From Chrysomallon squamiferum (taxonomy: Eukaryota > Mollusca > Gastropoda > Neomphalida > Peltospiridae), in contig CM022665.1 of the NCBI GenBank assembly GCA_012295275.1, positions 44,384,652 to 44,448,651 of the forward strand: a DNA stretch of 64,000 bases, in the 5' to 3' direction. Shown here in pieces: positions 1 to 13,600 of this stretch. A program made the position numbers and the translations under genes. The first letter of the stretch is position 1; every line of letters starts with the position of its first letter. A model generated the notes under the pieces. The model searched no databases. It worked only from the letters and a program-made list of their open reading frames with translations, and had not been told where the DNA came from.

Positions 1-1665
1 CTCATGAATGGAGTGATTCCGGAACAGGTAAAGACTAATACATCAGAAATTGTATTCCCGAATGAAGGATTTTGTAAGATCTAATTTCCTTGGTGGGGCT
101 TATTAGAGAGTCTTGATTTGTTTTGTTTTTTGTTTTTTTTTCTTGTTTTTGTAGGATGCACTTTAAAGATACTGTGTTGTTGAGGAAAATCATAACTGAA
201 AGAAAAATATAATAGCAGTTTCAGTAGTAACAGTAGCAATAATAACAGTGCTAGTAATAGTAATAATAGTAAGAGTAGTAGTAGCAATAAAAATACTATT
301 AGTACTATTAATAATAGTAGTATTAGTAGTGATAATGACAATAATAATAATAATATGTATTTTAAATACGTTTGAAACCAAGTAATCATCATAATAAAAA
401 AAAAAAAAAAAATTAAAAAAAATACTGGATGTTTTAAAAAGCAAAATAATTATTTAGTCGTATATTCTTTGCAGAGAAGACATTCACAGTATGAAAGTTT
501 TAAGTCTGGACACACAGACATACTGATAGCCACTGATGTTGCATCAAGAGGACTGGACACCATTAATGTAAGTTTTTGTTTAAAAAAAATACAACATGTC
601 ATCTTTTAACAGATTCTTTTTTTTTTTTCATTTTTAAATTCCAAAATTAAGTTTTGAATGTGATATAAAAAACTCATAGATATTAAAAAATGTTCTGCCT
701 TTAGCGTCACTAAAACATAATGATGAAGCATATGTGGAATAAAATCTTCAATTAAATTGGTAAATTTTGCTGTATATACATTTTATTTTGAGCACACATC
801 AGTCAGTAAACCATGGCAATATTTTAAAATGAAAATAATCTTATAGAGGATTTAAAAAAAAAAAATTAAATTTAAATTTTAATTACTGTTCTCCATAGGC
901 ACATCACGTCATCAACTATGACTTTCCTCTCTTCATGTCTGACTACGTCCACAGAGCAGGTCGTGTGGGTAGAGTCAACAGCAACAGCAACGGCATTGTA
1001 ACAAGTTTTGTAACTTATGCATGGGATGTAGAGTTACTCTGGCACATTGAGGTACATATCAGAATTCTCTGGCAGTGAAACAATAAGAAAAGTTAAATGA
1101 AAATATTTTAGATAATTTATTTTTCGTGTGAATTAATAATACATATCCTGTAATATATATTGAGATATTATTTTAAATTGTTCCTTGAAAAGTGCATTTG
1201 ATGTCAACAGTGTAAAATCATCTTAGATGTTACTGGATTTTATACAGGTTGTAACAGTCAGAATGGAAGATATTATTCGATTATCTGTGGTGTATCAATT
1301 ATATACGATATCTGTTCTATATATTTATGTTTATTTGATGATTACATGGGTTACCTTTTCTAAAATGAACAAGGAAACAAACAAACAAATAAATAAATAT
1401 ACATGTATGTAACCAAGTAAATAAGACATTTAAGAAAAAGCCACAGTAATTATAATTATGAATTTCTTTCAGTATACTTTTTGTATTAACATTTTAAGTC
1501 TGTTGTTACTGACTTGTTGACAACCAGTTGTTTTTATTTTATTTTATATTTCAGTCTGCTGCAAGGAAGAACAAAGAATTACACAATGTTAATGCAAATA
1601 TTAAAAGAAAATTAACTTCAATAATTATCAACAAGTATGGACCACAGATTATGCCTGAACTCTAA
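1..1665 (+). CDS. DDX28: DEAD-box RNA helicase DDX28, C-terminal part (partial at 5' end)
   Basis: The last four exons of a DEAD-box helicase: 1-27, 475-567, 899-1051 and 1555-1665 (stop TAA 1663-1665). All junctions are GT-AG and in phase 0, giving 127 residues. Visible are helicase motif V (ATDVASRGLD) and motif VI (HRAGRVGR) of the second RecA-like domain, preceded by YESFKSGHTDIL. After motif VI, the FVTYAWDVELLWHIESAAR segment matches the DDX28-specific tail (FVTxPWDVxLxxxIExAAR) rather than other DDX families. DDX28 is a mitochondrial helicase acting in RNA granules on assembly of the large mitoribosomal subunit (family knowledge). The N-terminal RecA domain (Q, I, DEAD, SAT motifs) lies left of the window. 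Mammalian DDX28 is intronless, so the multi-exon structure here is a contrast. Assignment rests on remembered family sequence. Confidence 0.87.
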
Positions 1666-1745
1666 TGGAAATATGTTGTGAAGAAAGTAGTATGAAATCA
1701 TTGTTCCTGAACTTTACAGAATGATAATATTTTTTAAAAAAGAAG

Positions 1746-1751
1746 AATAAA
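1746..1751 (+). other. Poly(A) signal AATAAA, likely for DDX28
   Basis: A canonical AATAAA lies 81 nt after the DDX28 stop codon in an A-rich stretch and is the first hexamer downstream. Functional use is inferred. Confidence 0.45.
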
Positions 1752-3058
1752 AAAAATATATATATAAAATAAATAAACTAAACAAAATTCTTCTTTGGTT
1801 ATATTTACATTGCATGAGAAATAATTTCTAAATGAATATAACAGCTTAGACACTTTATAATTATGTTTACGTGGAGAGATTTAGGATTGTATAAAGGATT
1901 GGCATATTTTTAAAAAAGGAGCTTGATTAACCACTGACTGATGTTAAATGCATACACTTGAAATAAAATTACAGTTCAAGAATTTATATATTTAATTCAA
2001 ATATATAAATAATTATATTTTAAAATATTTATTGGGAAGACATTCCTAGATATTAGAATAATCATTACAAATAAATTTTCATTGACTGAACAACCAAAGA
2101 AAAAATATGAAAAAAATGAAAAATAAAAAAATTCTGTCAAGAACAAAACAAAACCACAAACCAACACCTAAATAATACAACTTTAAGTGGTGGGCCTTGT
2201 CGCAGAATTTGACATTTCTGAAAGAAACTGCTTTATAAATATTTATCAGACAAAGAATAAAGATTAAATTATGATTAAGAATTTAGCTGATGCCAAGGAA
2301 AATAAATAAATAAATAAATAGTTGTTGTAGTAGTAGTAGTAGTAAAATAAACGTATCTTGAGACCATTCTAACACTATAATAAGAGTGACCTCCCCTTGC
2401 CTAGTGAGATTTCGAGGGTTTTTTTTATTAACCCTTTAACCCCTGCATGTAGGGGTTAAAGTAACTATATTATTCATTGAGAAACTTAAGGTGAAATTAT
2501 ATTAACTTTATTAGCAGTATCTGAAGAAAATAGTATAATTTAAAATTGCAATTTACTAATCGTGTTGTTAAACCATAGGTGACAGAATCGCTTGGTCAAC
2601 ATTTTGTTATCTTTACGCATAATTCACAGTCTTGGTCTGTCACAGGGAAACTTTGTTATTCTCTATAACTGATGACAATCTGAAGTTTCTGATGACAGTC
2701 TAAATTTAATTTAATTTTTATAAATGAATATTGTACATAAGCACAATAATTTTAATTATAATTATAAATAGTTAATAATAAAAATAAATACATTTTTATT
2801 AAATAAAAATAATAATAATAAAAATATAATAATAATAATAATAATAATAATAAAATAAATGAAAATAAAATTAATGAAAATAAAATTAAAATAATATAAT
2901 ACAAATAAATAAATAACACTAATTTTAAAAAATACATAAACATAACATACACAAAATCATAATTATTCTTAAAACAAAAATAAATTTTAATTATTTATCT
3001 AACAAAAACTAATTTCAAAATTATTTTAATAAACCACACAGATTTGTGAAGAAAGAAG
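1752..3058. other. Intergenic, AT-rich, no gene seen
   Basis: Spacer between DDX28 and TMEM160 (same strand). It holds A/T runs, a short (TAG)n near 2325-2345 and an (AAT)n tract at about 2808-2862. No conserved coding segment was recognised. A splice-acceptor-like cacacag just before 3040 could open the TMEM160 first coding exon if a 5' UTR exon exists upstream. Confidence 0.6.
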
Positions 3059-3398
3059 ATGATTTCATGCTTAATCGACAGATGCGTCAGCTGTGTCCAA
3101 AGAAAAGTTTATAGCACATCTAGACTGCTGAGATGGAAAAACATTTACTGTCAGACAAAATATCCCATTCCAAGAGTGTTGCCATCTGTTGTAATACATC
3201 GGACTTTGTCACTCTGGGGAAATTCACACAAGAGACTGTTATTTGTTGGAGCAAACAGACTGAATCGACTGGGGCTTGGAGGTGACCATTCCCACCAGCC
3301 TTTGGATGCTGAGGAAGCACGCAGTAAAGAAGAAATTAAAATAAACAGTTCTGAAATAAACAGTGCCTGGGTTAGTAAGTTTTGAAAATTAGTGTGTG

Positions 3399-3449
<51 letters not shown>

Positions 3450-4138
3450 ATGTGGTGTGACAAAACAAAATAAATAATTTGTGTGTGTGTGTGCATACAT
3501 GTGCATATGATTATGTGTGTTGATAATTTTAATTTTTTTTTTTATATATATATTGTCATATTATCCCTAATAATAAAATAAAGAAATAAAGAAATAAAAC
3601 TAATAAATAAAATGATGGAGAATTTCATTCTTTGAGTTTCAGAAAAATGTTAATAAAATGAATTTTTTTTTTCAGAGTATCCGACTAGCAAATGAAAATG
3701 GTATGTAAAAAAAATTTCTTGCAGTTTATAATTTAATAATTTCAATTAATAATTTAAAATAATCAAAATGGCATTTCAATATAACAGCAATTAATATTTA
3801 TTAATAATAATAAACTAAATATTTAAATAATAATTTTTTTATTTTTTCAAAATTAAATGTTCTTGAAATTGCATATAACATCAAGTAACTGAAGTTATAA
3901 AATAAATATTTAAATAGGAATTCAGATATTCTGAGATTTTCAAAATATATGAGTTTTTGATAATTGATGTAGATATTTGTTTGTGTTCAGGTTACTTATC
4001 CTGGTGTAGAAACACGTATTTGGCTACAATGGTTGGTATAGCTATGCAAGCAGAGAGTCCCTTTCTTTTGTCACAACAAGCAGCTGATAGTAAGCACAAC
4101 TGATTTTAATTATAATAATAATAATAATAATAATAACA

Positions 4139-4187
<49 letters not shown>

Positions 4188-5032
4188 TAATAATAACAGT
4201 CACAATAATAATAATAATAATATTAATAACAGTCACAATAATAATAATAATAATAATAACAGTAAATGTCATGTAAGAATGATTTAAATTTTAAAAAAAT
4301 CTTAACATCTTCCTTCTGGTGGTATGATGAAATTATTTGTATCTCAAATGTTAAGATAATCACTCATTTAAGAAAAGAGATGGAATGACACAGCACATAG
4401 TAGATTCAGTTTCTGTATCTCCATTCTGACTAAATTTTAATAACTACATTCTTAAAACTGGCAGAAACTATTCTGTTTTTAACCTGCATTTCCATTATGT
4501 CAAAATTAATGTATTACTTAACAAGTTTAAAAAAAAAAAAAAAAAAATTTTTTTTTAAATGTTTTTTAATTGTTTTTTTCAACTAATCTTTATCTTTTGT
4601 TTTTCATAAAAGTCTAATTTACAGTTTATTTTTATTTATTTATTTTATTGTTATTTTTATTGTTATTTTTTTCTGGCAGTTGCTTTTGTTGTTGCTGGAT
4701 TTAACCTGATATGGGGAACAGCATCGTTTGTTTCAACAATAGGACTGATGAGGCAGCAGATGCTGATGTCAGTGCCTTTGGCTTTGCTCCAAGTAGTGGC
4801 AGCTGCGTTTCACCTCTTTCTCTGGGTCTATGTAGTGCTGATGTATGTTGTAAGCGACGATGTCTTTGAAATACCCAAATATGTGGATACGTCGACAGAC
4901 ACTTCCAAACAAGGGTGTCTAATTGTTTTGTTTTGGCTTATTATTAATTATATAAAAGTGTGGTTTATAAAAAAACATTTTGATCAGGTAAACCTGGGAT
5001 TCTTTATTTGTACGTGGAAAATGTATCAGTGA
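3059..5032 (+). CDS. TMEM160: Transmembrane protein 160 homologue
   Basis: Four exons: 3059-3370, 3676-3700, 3991-4089 and 4680-5032 (stop TGA 5030-5032), giving 262 residues. The donor after Trp104 (TGG|gttagt) is chosen over the nearby gtaagt at 3375 because only it keeps the frame open through the 25-nt second exon. The core NGYLSWCRNTYLATMVGIAM, followed by FNLIWGTASFV and GLMRQQMLM, matches human TMEM160 (FLSWFRNGLLA, VWGSASYAVGLAALRGPMQL). Hydrophobic helices lie at about residues 121-135, 147-166 and 175-197. The basic, Ser/Arg-rich N-terminal 40 residues fit a mitochondrial presequence; human TMEM160 is reported as mitochondrial. The protein is longer than human TMEM160 (188 aa), with an extra hydrophobic C-terminal stretch (about 222-237) that may be read-through or lineage-specific. 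Function of the family is poorly known. Confidence 0.8.
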
Positions 5033-5314
5033 AATTTTCGTATGATTGAAAGAATGGTTGTGTTTATCTGAAAATTAAATATTATTAAAAAAATAGTCCT
5101 GTAATATGCACAAAAATATATATTCTTTGGGTTCATGTAAAAGGCTTTCTTTTTAAAATGAAAACATTCTCCTATTCTGTTTCAGTATATAAATATATTC
5201 GTGCACATTTCTACAGGCACTTAAGTTCTGTGTATGTATTGTGTGTGTGTATGAATATATTTGCATAGAATTTACATGCTTGTGGAAATGTGCACATATA
5301 TATTTATACATTGA

Positions 5315-5320
5315 AATAAA
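5315..5320 (+). other. Poly(A) signal AATAAA, likely for TMEM160
   Basis: First AATAAA after the TMEM160 stop codon (283 nt downstream). More lie near 5680-5860, so the true end is uncertain. Confidence 0.35.
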
Positions 5321-8300
5321 TATATATATATATAGATGTAAATATACAAATGAACCAATCTCAGGACCTCAAATATACAAGACAGTTATGGAATGAATAT
5401 AAGTCTCGTAAAATGCACATTTCTATCTTACACAGATCACAGAATTGAAAGGGTTGATACTATAATTTTGTACGCACAAATTAATTTTGCTTACACGTTT
5501 TATAATACTTTGATAAATGCATTTAATCAGAATAGCCGAATATTTATTTTTTATCCTGTTATGTGATTTATTTTATGTACAAATGTTCCACTTGATGATT
5601 CTGGGTGAATCTGAAGGAGAAAACTTACATTTAAGTTATGTGAAGTAATTTTTAATTTTTGTTTTTAAAAATGTTTTAAATAAACTTTTTAATGTTCTCA
5701 TCATTAATGTAATGCTGCCATTTTCTGATTGTTTTGATATAAAAATCTTTATGAAATAATTTAAATTGCTAATTACATTGTCTCAATTTTTTTTTTATCT
5801 TTGTGCCAAATATTTCTTTAAAAATTTGATTTCCACAAACTTCATAAATAAAAGTATTTAAAATAAAACAATACTTTATTTTTTTTTTTTTTTTTTTTTT
5901 GTATTAATGTTTATATATGTTTATATTTTGTTAAGAATTTCAGTTATAAAATTAATAAAATTTTATTAAAAAAAAACCAGACACCTTTGTGATTGTTTTC
6001 TTATGCAGGGTCACAAAGGTCAATAGAAGAATACACTTTGATTTTTTTTTAGTTGGTTCTTATTTAATCAAGAAATGTGGAACAGATTTGTTGTAAAAGT
6101 TTGAGTTTTAAGCCTGTTTTATTACTGAATGTCTGTTTTTAAATTTCAGAATTTTTATACACTGTTCTGAGTGTATTAGGACTGGGTTTTGGGGAGGGTT
6201 TTAAGTTTAAAGCAGTTTTATTGGCATAATTAATTTTAATTTGAAAAATTTTTTTTTTTTTTTTCAATTATATATATATATTTTTTTTTTTTTAATTTTT
6301 CATTATTTGAAATCATTGATAAATACAAATTATTTTGTGTAATTTAAAACCCCATATTTTTTTTTCGTTTAGATGAGATTTGAGATCAAGCTGTTTAGAC
6401 AAGGTTACTTTTTTGTGTCTTAGTATTTAAATTAAATAAACTTTGTGCCATTTTATTTATTAATATTAAATAATAAAACCAAGAATGTCGTATTCTTTTA
6501 AACTGAAGTAGTTTCTCAGGTAACTGTTTTGTTGTTTTTATGTATATAATACACAGAGAACTATCTCGTTTGTTTTACAGAAAGAGTATAAATATCCATA
6601 AAAATAATTTTGTTAACTGTTTTATATAAGACACTGGAGAATTCTTTTGTTTTTTAAATAAACTAGTTTTTCTTTAATGTGTTGATTATATATTCTGTCT
6701 TTTACAAATAGTATATAAAAAAAAGGAAAAAAAAATTAAAATATTCAAAATCTATTAAAACTTAATGCAAAAAATGTGAATACTGTAACCAAATTTTAAT
6801 CAAAAACAGTACATGAAAGATTTACATAATGAAGAATAAATAAGCTGTAATCTTCACTGAATGAGATTTAAGATCAATTTTTACTTTTTCAGAATTAGCA
6901 AGTTGGGGTTGACCTTGATAACAAAACATTCAGCTGTTTTATTTCTGCATCCAAATCATTCTTTATTTTCTGAGGCCACTTTTTCTAAATTTACTCAATG
7001 CATGAACTGCACTTCTATCACTGTGAATAAATGTATAAATATTTGATTCATGGATAATGTTAAGCATATACCTTTCTTGTAATTTAGTTTTGTTAAATAT
7101 AAAATGTTTTTATTTAAACATAAAAATAATTTTATAAAATAAATAAAAACAATGAAATTCATTATAAAAGAATAAAAAATAAATTTAAGTTTTTGATGCA
7201 TATCCACTATAATATATATTTTTTTGCTACTACTAAAAAAGAAACAAAACAACAATAAAAAAATAAAAAACATGATATTTAAATATTTAAAAGATTTAAA
7301 TCTCATAAGAAAAATTAAAATAGTTCATATACCAATATACATGTAAGTTTTTTTTTAACAATTACTATATACAGGAACAAACAACAAAAAAGCTGAATTA
7401 AATGGATAACCTTTTATTAACAAAATATATCTGTTACTCTTTCTTCGTTTTTTCAGTTACATAAAATTATCTCCAGCTATTTCACAGAAATAATTTTGAC
7501 TTTATTTTCTGTTTCGTAATAAGTGCATGAAGTGTGTCAATTTTTGTCAGGAAGACACATGAAATATTAATACAAATGATATAAACTAAAATATCCAACA
7601 TATACAAAAACTGATAATAAAAAGATTTACGTAACAATACTTAATATCAGTTAAAACAAAATTAGTATTCTTGCTATCTTTCCACTAAATAATATTAAGT
7701 TAACAAACCTTTTTAATGTTCATATAAAATAAAACAATTTAACAATCTCTATTCTAACTGGGACATATTCTGAAGTATATATATTCTCAAAACAGGATCC
7801 ATTAAAAAAAAGAAAAGAAATGACATAAAAATAGTGTAATACAAAAAATGAAAATAATTGGATCAGTGTAAAATGGTGGTATTATGCTAGTGAACACAAA
7901 ACAACAAAAAAAATAATATAACTGGGTGTGGCCAGTAAATGTCACTTTAAAATAATTTTTTATTCTGCAGTGTTAAGGTGAAACTATGAAGAGTTATTTG
8001 TATTGAGAAGGTAATAGATAAAGCTATGTATTATACACATTCATCTCTGAACATACTGAGATATGCATAGATATGTACATAGCAGTATTCAAACACGAGA
8101 CATTAACAGACATTTAAACTTTCATACATTCATATTTATGATTAGATAGAGCATACACACACATACATACAGACGTATGCACAAACATGTATACATGTGG
8201 ACCTGGATAAACATACAGACATATTTATATTTAGACGTCTACTCAAATATATACAAATATCGACAAACATACATAATGCATTTACTTTTATACAAAAAAA

Positions 8301-8739
8301 GATAAGCTTCTTTAAATGGACGGTCTGTTATGTATTATTACTGATATACCATATTAATAAACAAGTAGTATAATTTAGTATAATATTATCAACCATCTCA
8401 AAAATAATACTTGACGAATTAATCACAGAATTTTCTTATCACAGCTGCAAAAATGAAATAATAAATAACTTTAACAGATCTAAATAAACTACAGAATCTT
8501 TAGTAGACTGCTATTTATCCTAAAGTTTTATTTATCTATCTATCTATCTATCTACCTAGCTTTTCTTGTGGTTCATTTTTGCTATTTAAAAATGTTCTTC
8601 AAGATTTTAAAAGTTACAGCTTAATAAATAAATTGCAAATTTAAACAGAATTATAACATTTGGAAAAATATTCAGTATAGCTATTAGAATAAATAAATAA
8701 ATAAAGTATACTTACAAAATTTAAACATTATAATTTTTT

Positions 8740-8782
<43 letters not shown>

Positions 8783-9816
8783 TGATTTATTATTATTATT
8801 ATTATTTTTTTTTTTTTTTTTTTTTTTTTTGGTAATTTATTTTTAAAATATCTACTGTTCTAATAAAAATATGACTAAAATTATAAAGTGCCTGCTTTCA
8901 AAGCACTGGTCATTCTAAACTTGATGACTGACATAATTAATGTCAGCATTGTATCTGACCTGTCATTCCTTTAATCTATTATCATAAAAAATATTTATTA
9001 TTAAAAAACAATCTTACTTAAAACAATTCATAAACTCTAACTGAATGCATATGTAACTTGAATACTGTGACATTACAAATAATAATAATGAATTTGAATT
9101 TTGTGACCTTGTTTCAATAAAACAAAACATTAAATAAGAAATAATGACTGAAATCAAATTAAAACAAAATCTAAATCAATTGTGATGTTGGCCAACATTT
9201 CAGATAGGCCACCACAGTAAAATTAAAAGGATGACATGTCAGCCACTGAACATAAAAGTCTCTGCCATTGGAGGGCAAATACAAATAAGCCTATCAGCAA
9301 TCACGATACATTAAACATGGCAACAGTAAACAGTATGATAACCAGTTTCATTGATTACTATTTCTGGTTATAACAGGAACATTTTTTTTAATGTTAAAAG
9401 GAATAATGATAAAATGAAAGTGCTGTCCATAAAAAAAAAATAATAATAAATAAATTAATAAAAAAAATAAAAATAAAAATAAAACAAAAACAAAAACAAA
9501 AAAATAAATATAAAAAATAAAGATAAAAAATAATAATTCATGTAATGCATAAAATGTGGATTTCTTTCTGTAAGTAACATTTTATTAATAATTTAAAAAA
9601 AATGTTTTTAACATTTAACAAACTGTACATGTAACAAGAAATATATTTTATTTTTAACATTTAACACATTGTGTATTTAACATTTAACAGAATGTTTATA
9701 TAACACTGAACATACTGTATATTTTAACATTAAAAAAGTACCCATTTATCATAACAAAATCCCTGAGCTGAATATTTGAGCTAACAGCAACATAATAAAG
9801 AGAGAGAGAGAGAGAG

Positions 9817-9902
<86 letters not shown>

Positions 9903-10553
9903 GGGCTATTTTATTTTAATAACAGAATATCAGTAGTTGAGTCAAACTCACAGACTTTATAAAACTGTACAATGTTTTATTTATTTATTTATTAAACTCC
10001 CCCCTTTTTTCATATTTGAAAAAAAAAAATATATATATATATTTATGTTTTGAAAAAAAAAAAAGTTTGGAAATATGGTCAAGATACTGATTTTCTTTAA
10101 GATTATAAAAGGAAAGAAAAACACCTATTTTTGTTGTAACATACAAAAGTTTTCTATATCGGTAGAACATCCTTTGAAATTAAATAAATAATCTAAATGT
10201 ATTTTACACTTCAGATATATTTTTTTAAATAATTTGTTCTGATCTTTGGTATGAAAATATCGGAATAATAAAATAAATTCAACGTACAAAGAAATATATC
10301 GAGATTTTTTGGAATATTTAAAATAAAGAGTTCTGAAAAAAGGCAAGAAAAAATAATAATACAAAAATCTTTATGTGTCGAGTAAATCATAGAAGTAGGC
10401 ATAAAATCAGTCCATCACTCAAAAGTTTACAAAATGCATGTACAACATTTTAATTTACATAGGCTGTTTTTTTGTTTGTTTTCTTTTTTACTTTTTCTTG
10501 CTAAAAAAAAAATCTCTTCCTTCTCATGCCAAATTTCATGAATTTTATGTATT
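5321..10553. other. Gene-free AT-rich interval between TMEM160 and CEP85
   Basis: Over 5 kb with no recognised exon on either strand. It is mainly long A/T runs, (TCTA)n near 8529-8556, (TTTA)n near 8742-8783, a 100-bp (GA)n at about 9799-9900, and A-rich tracts at 9430-9530. It is probably the TMEM160 3' UTR, spacer and the CEP85 3' UTR. Short open frames here are low-complexity only. Confidence 0.6.
9799..9900. repeat. (GA)n microsatellite
   Basis: About 50 near-perfect GA repeats with one GATT interruption near 9818, downstream of the CEP85 3' end. Confidence 0.97.
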
Positions 10554-10559
10554 TTTATT
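10554..10559 (-). other. Poly(A) signal AATAAA (minus strand), likely for CEP85
   Basis: TTTATT on the plus strand reads AATAAA on the minus strand, 118 nt past the CEP85 stop codon. Use is inferred. Confidence 0.4.
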
Positions 10560-10676
10560 ATTTTTTTTTTTCACTTTTTTTTTTCTTTTTCAATGAGGTA
10601 GATTTAACATTCACACAGAACATTTTTTTTTTATATGTACAAAATAATGAATTATGAATTAACAATTTCAGAAACG

Positions 10677-13600
10677 TTACTGAGGATTACAAGTCAAATT
10701 GTCACCCATATCTTCGGCGTACTTGTTACAAATTATTCCTCTCAGTTTGTCGATGTCTGCTCTAAGTTCCGCAACTCTACTCAGCCACTGTTTGATTGTC
10801 TGCCCTTCAACATTTGTTGGCAAGTCTTCCTCTTCAGCACTTGCAGCTGAAAACAGTAATAAATGTGAACACAACAAGCACAATAAGTCGACATACAAAT
10901 CCGTGTACAGTGTATGTAACACCAGTATTTGTAATGGAAAGAAAATCAAGACAAAATATGATTTTTCCAGTAAGTTATTACAATTTTTTTTTTTTTTTGC
11001 TATCAGTGACAGAATTTACATCATGAAAATCTATAAATTAAAAAATGATTTGGTTAATATGTGCAAGAAGCATATGGAGTTAAATCTCTGCAATCAAACA
11101 GTTCATACAATATACACACTAGTCTTCATTCTCAGTATTATTATTTTCATTGTTTTAAATATAACTAATTTGAAAGTTGGTTAACTTTCTAAAGCATGAT
11201 TAACAGGAAAATATTTCTTGACTAATTAAATTTTAAATAAAATAAAATAAAATAAAATAAAATAAAATAAAAATAAAATAATAATAATAATAATAAATAA
11301 ATAAATAAATAAATAAATAAATATAAATAAAATAGGTACACATATTTTCACCATTTATCACCAACAGATTATACAATACTTTGTACATCTAAAAGTTATC
11401 ACAGTATTTCATTATTTCTCTACATGTTCAAACAGTGATGGATTCTCTGTTCACCAAAACAGATATGCTATCACAGCAGTAGTATATTAATGGTAATATG
11501 GCACACTTTAAAACAGTGGTTTTATTTCACCATTTCGAAAAAAGTCATATTGCAGTGAAATTAACAATAAAAAAAAAAAAACCTAACAAAACACCAAATC
11601 ATTATTTAGAAGACAACATTTCTTTGGGCTAAAAAGAAATGCAATGCTTACTTAAAACAGTGGTTTTATTTGACCATTTCGAAAAAAACGGAAGTCATAT
11701 TGCAGTGAAATTAACATTAAAAAAAAAACCCAACAAAATACCAATTCATTATTCTTTGTGCTAAAAGAAAACGCAACACTTACATTTGATTCCTAGCAGG
11801 ATGGACATGTTCGGATCCTCTCCATTCACTCTCTGCATACAGATCTGTACGAGAGACTGGAGATTGGAGAAGCACAGTCCCAGCTCTATCATCAGCTTAC
11901 GCTGCAGTTTGACCGTCTCGTCAGTCAGCTGGGCTTCGTAGTGCTGCAGGTGTTCCTGGGTTATGAGATTCTGCTCCATCAGGTCCTGGTTCTGGCTTCC
12001 CAGCTGAATTTGAACATTAATGTTGAAAACAGATAATGTAATAACCCAAATATGGAAATGGGAAAAAATCAAGATGAAAATAATTTGTAACCGAGTTATG
12101 AGATTCTGCTCCATCAGGTCCTGGTTCTGGCTTCCCAGCTGAATTTGAACATTAATGTTGAAACAGACGTAATATAATAACCAAATATGGAAATAGGAAA
12201 AAATCAAGATGAAAATAATCTGTAACCGAGTCTGGTTGATGTTAAAAAATGAGGTAAAATCAGATTTCTAAAAGAATGTGGTATGGAAAGAAAGTGTTAA
12301 GAATAGAAAAATCTTACTCAAAATTTCATAATTAATTCTCCATCGATATAAAACAGCAACTATCTGGCTGTATAATATTAATTATTAATTACTGAGGACA
12401 CCGAATTTGTAAAAGAACAATATATTGCAGAATTTTGTAAGTATAAATAGTGCCTATAGGAAAAAGTAAGTATTGTTTATTGAATATATGCATATGAGCG
12501 TGTATGTGTGTGTATGTGTGTGTGGGTGGATGTTTGTGTATGAGTAACAAATATTAAATTATTTCTTTCATATATGACTGATAGTTGAAAAATGAGGAGA
12601 AAACAAAGAGATCAGAATTTTGTAAGAATTAATTATGCCTATAGAAAAAAGTATTTTTTATTGAATACATGCATATGAGTGTGTATGTGTGTGTGTGGGT
12701 GGATGTTTGTGTATGAGTAACAAACATAAAATTATTTCTTTTATAGATGACTGATAGTTGAAAAACATGGAGAAAACAAAGAAATCAGACTTGAACGTGC
12801 ATCAGTTAGTATTTAATACGTTATTTCCAAGTTTCTATGGAAATAGGAAAAAATCAAGATGAAAATAATTTGTAACTGAGTCTGGTTAATGTTAAAAAAT
12901 GAGGTAAAATCAGATTTTAAAAGAATGTGGCATGAAGAGAAAGTTTTAAGAATAGAACAATCTTAGTCAAAATTTCAAACTTAATTCTCCATCAACATAA
13001 AACGGCAACTATCTGGCTGTACAATATTAATTATCAATTACTGAGGATACTGAATTTGTACAAGAACAATATATTGCAGAACTTTGTAATTATAAATAGT
13101 GCCTACAGAAAAAAGTAAGTATTGTTTATTGAATATGTGTATATGATTGTTTATGTGTATGAGTAAAAAACATGAAATTATTTCTTTTATAGATGACTGA
13201 TAGTTGAAAAATGAGGAGAAAACAAAGAGATCAGACTTGAACGTGCATCAGTTAGTATTTAATATATTATTTCCAAGTCTCACCTCCTTCATAGATTTCC
13301 TGAGATTCTCAATCAGCTCGTCTTTACCAGCGATGTCCTTCCTCAACACAACAACTGACTCTTCCTCTCTGCTCAGCTGTTCTGACAGCTGTTTGATGTC
13401 AGTCTGATACTTCTGTTCTGAGCGACGGAGATTTCGGTGAGTCTTTTCCAGCAGCTGTGTAATCAAAATAAAAAAAATTGAAAAAATAACAACGTAACAA
13501 CAGAAAGATACCTTTTTATCTCACCTAACACCAGGAATATATAAAGAACGATACAAATTAATTTAGTTTTGACATAATGAAATCAAATGCAGAAATTTGT

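Noticed and set aside
81-444. Leu/Ile-rich minus-strand open frames over the first DDX28 intron
   Set aside because: Trinucleotide TTA/GTA repeat translation, sitting in an intron between two clear helicase exons.
3371-3385. Using the strong gtaagt at 3375 as the TMEM160 exon 1 donor or reading through to the TGA at 3385
   Set aside because: Both put the conserved downstream exons out of frame; only the donor at 3371 preserves the TMEM160 core.
10699-11184. 161-codon plus-strand open frame
   Set aside because: Antisense shadow of the CEP85 last exon continuing into an AT-rich intron; no recognisable domain.
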